Of a stretch of DNA of 14,741 nt, positions 13,507-14,741 are shown piece by piece (within the stretch, counting starts at the first letter, position 1; each line of letters begins with the position of its first letter). The stretch comes from Actinomycetes bacterium (GTDB lineage: Bacteria > Actinomycetota > CADDZG01 > JAHWKV01), in the NCBI GenBank assembly GCA_029263035.1, contig JAJCYF010000205.1, forward strand, positions 1 to 14,741, given 5' to 3'. The notes beneath the pieces were generated by a model. The model saw only the letters and a list, made by a program, of their open reading frames with translations, ran no database searches and had not been told where the DNA came from. The translations under genes were made by a program, and so were the position numbers.

Positions 13507-14298
13507 ATGCGCGTAACCGTCCGCGACCTGTCTCGATTTAAAGGTGAGCACCGGCGTTTCGCCGTGCTTACCGCCTACGACTCACTCACTGCATCGATCC
13601 TCGACGAGGCCGGAATACCGGTCCTTCTGGTCGGCGATTCGCTGGCACAGGTGGTCCTCGGCTACGAGAATACGCTGCCGGTAACCATGGAGCAGATGCT
13701 GCACCACACCGCGGCCGTGGTCCGTGGCTCCCGCACCGCCATGGTGGTGGCCGACATGCCGTTTGGAAGTTACCAGGGGTCAATCACGGAGGGGTTCAAC
13801 AACGCCGTCCGGTTCCTCAAGGAGGCCGGAGCCGGGGCGGTGAAGCTGGAGGGAGCCCGCGTGGAACTCACCCAGACCCTGGTGGACCACGGAATACCGG
13901 TGATGGCCCATCTTGGGCTCACCCCGCAATCGGTTCACGCTCTGGGCGGCTACCGGGTACAGGCCCGCACCCAGGAATCCGCCGACCGGCTGGCATCTGA
14001 CGCACTCAGCATGGAAAAGGCCGGCGCCTTCGCGCTGGTTCTGGAGGCCATCCCGGCGGATGTTGCCACCGCCGTAAGCCGGTCGCTGACGATACCCACG
14101 ATCGGCATAGGCGCCGGGGCGGGTTGCGACGGGCAGGTGATGGTGATCACCGACCTGCTTGGCATGGGGGCCGGTACTGCGCCGAAGTTTGTAAAGGAGT
14201 ACGCGAACCTGAGGGCGGCGGTTACCGGTGCGGTTCAGTCGTTCAGGGACGAGGTCGAGTCGGGCAGTTACCCCGACGAACAGCACAGCTACAAGTAA
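13507..14298 (+). CDS. panB: 3-methyl-2-oxobutanoate (ketopantoate) hydroxymethyltransferase
   Basis: This 263-residue enzyme uses methylene-tetrahydrofolate to convert 3-methyl-2-oxobutanoate to ketopantoate, the first committed step of pantothenate and coenzyme A synthesis in the cytosol. It has the usual length and motifs: LTAYDSLTASILDEAG, LLVGDSLAQVVLGYENTLPVT with metal ligand D44, VVADMPFGSYQ with D83, VKLEGA with E115, MAHLGLTPQSVHALGGYRVQ, and LEAIPADVA with catalytic-type E180. IGIGAGAGCDGQVMVITDLLGM closes the barrel. AAAGGAGG lies six bases upstream of the ATG, a strong site. No panC or panD lies in the window. It ends directly against the convergent 145-residue gene with no spacer. 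Confidence 0.97.
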   Translation: MRVTVRDLSRFKGEHRRFAVLTAYDSLTASILDEAGIPVLLVGDSLAQVVLGYENTLPVTMEQMLHHTAAVVRGSRTAMVVADMPFGSYQGSITEGFNNAVRFLKEAGAGAVKLEGARVELTQTLVDHGIPVMAHLGLTPQSVHALGGYRVQARTQESADRLASDALSMEKAGAFALVLEAIPADVATAVSRSLTIPTIGIGAGAGCDGQVMVITDLLGMGAGTAPKFVKEYANLRAAVTGAVQSFRDEVESGSYPDEQHSYK

Positions 14299-14736
14299 TC
14301 AGACGATGAGCGGGTGGAGGTTGCGGATGTAGCAGGAGAACCTCTCCGCCACCTCGCCGGCAAAGTCCTCGTCCAGGTCCGGCAGATCCACCACCTCCGA
14401 AACCCGGCGCCACCGGGCCGCCATCGGGCCGATCGCCCTGCCGGTTTCGGCCGCCTCCAGCCCGGGACCCCAGGACCCGCGTTCACCGAGGAGCCGGCCG
14501 AGTATCCGGTCGTTGCGCCCGGCATCCCCGGACTCCAGGTGCAGGCCGATCTCCAGACACGGATTCGGGCGGGGCGCCCAGGTTCCGGAGAGCATCTGGA
14601 CCTCGAAATGAACTGCCGGGTCCGAATACCAGATCTTGATCAGCCGGCCGGTTCGCCGGGAGTTGAAGTTTGCGAGAGCCGGGCCTACCATGCCCCTCAC
14701 CTCATCGTCAATCTGGTCGAAGAAGGCTCGGGTCAT
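14299..14736 (-). CDS. Conserved-looking protein of unknown function
   Basis: This 145-residue soluble protein is not recognised. It has a Phe/Asp-rich start (TRAFFDQIDDEVRGMVGP), a strand-like IKIWYSDPAVHFEVQML, EIGLHLESGDAGRNDRIL, a central Gly/Trp segment (GERGSWGPGLEA), then an acidic helix near the end (LDEDFAGEVAERFSCYIRNL). It has no signal peptide, membrane helix or metal motif. The composition suggests an alpha/beta protein. The ATG is five bases from the window edge, so its ribosome binding site and upstream neighbour are not visible. Its TGA follows directly after the panB stop on the other strand. Confidence 0.75.
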   Translation of the reverse strand: MTRAFFDQIDDEVRGMVGPALANFNSRRTGRLIKIWYSDPAVHFEVQMLSGTWAPRPNPCLEIGLHLESGDAGRNDRILGRLLGERGSWGPGLEAAETGRAIGPMAARWRRVSEVVDLPDLDEDFAGEVAERFSCYIRNLHPLIV

Positions 14737-14741
14737 GGACC

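Overview
The window is mostly G+C-rich DNA, with short spacers, frequent start/stop overlaps and long antisense shadow frames. This and the gene set (MutT/receiver-type small proteins aside: a DUF6855-like protein, small membrane proteins, endonuclease III, ketopantoate hydroxymethyltransferase) suggest an actinobacterium-like chromosome, possibly from an uncultured lineage. Taxonomy is inferred from style and protein families, not from a marker gene. No rRNA, tRNA, CRISPR array or transposase was recognised.

Region 1 (1-1567) is clearly more A+T-rich. It holds the tail of an unknown plus-strand gene and an unrecognised multi-pass membrane protein gene on the minus strand. Between them lies a decayed second copy of the 3' end of lpd. 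The intact lpd (1568-2974, minus) follows directly. The layout resembles a DNA insertion at the lpd 3' end that left one intact and one relic gene end.

Region 2 (2975-3389) is the lpd upstream region, with a 22-bp dyad, followed by a 49-codon gene for a desulforedoxin-like iron protein and a possible shared terminator.

Region 3 (3390-6445, minus) is a compact cassette read right to left: a divergent Lgt-family membrane enzyme, a radical SAM enzyme resembling COG1964 / tetraether-lipid synthase (Tes), a small membrane protein and a DUF6855-like soluble protein. The first three are coupled by overlaps. A membrane-lipid modification role is the most interesting hypothesis in the window.

Region 4 (6504-9006, minus) pairs a YgfZ/GcvT-like folate-binding protein with a membrane-anchored sulfite-oxidase-fold molybdopterin protein. 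Region 5 (9072-11450) has a small plus-strand membrane protein convergent with a minus-strand unit of a coiled-coil protein, endonuclease III and a DUF72 protein.

Region 6 (11582-13049, plus) is a secreted phospholipase A2-like protein, a small lipoprotein with a membrane helix and a multi-pass membrane protein, all overlapping. Region 7 (12985-14736) has a degenerate receiver-like protein (minus), panB (plus) and an unrecognised 145-residue protein (minus) that abuts panB end to end.
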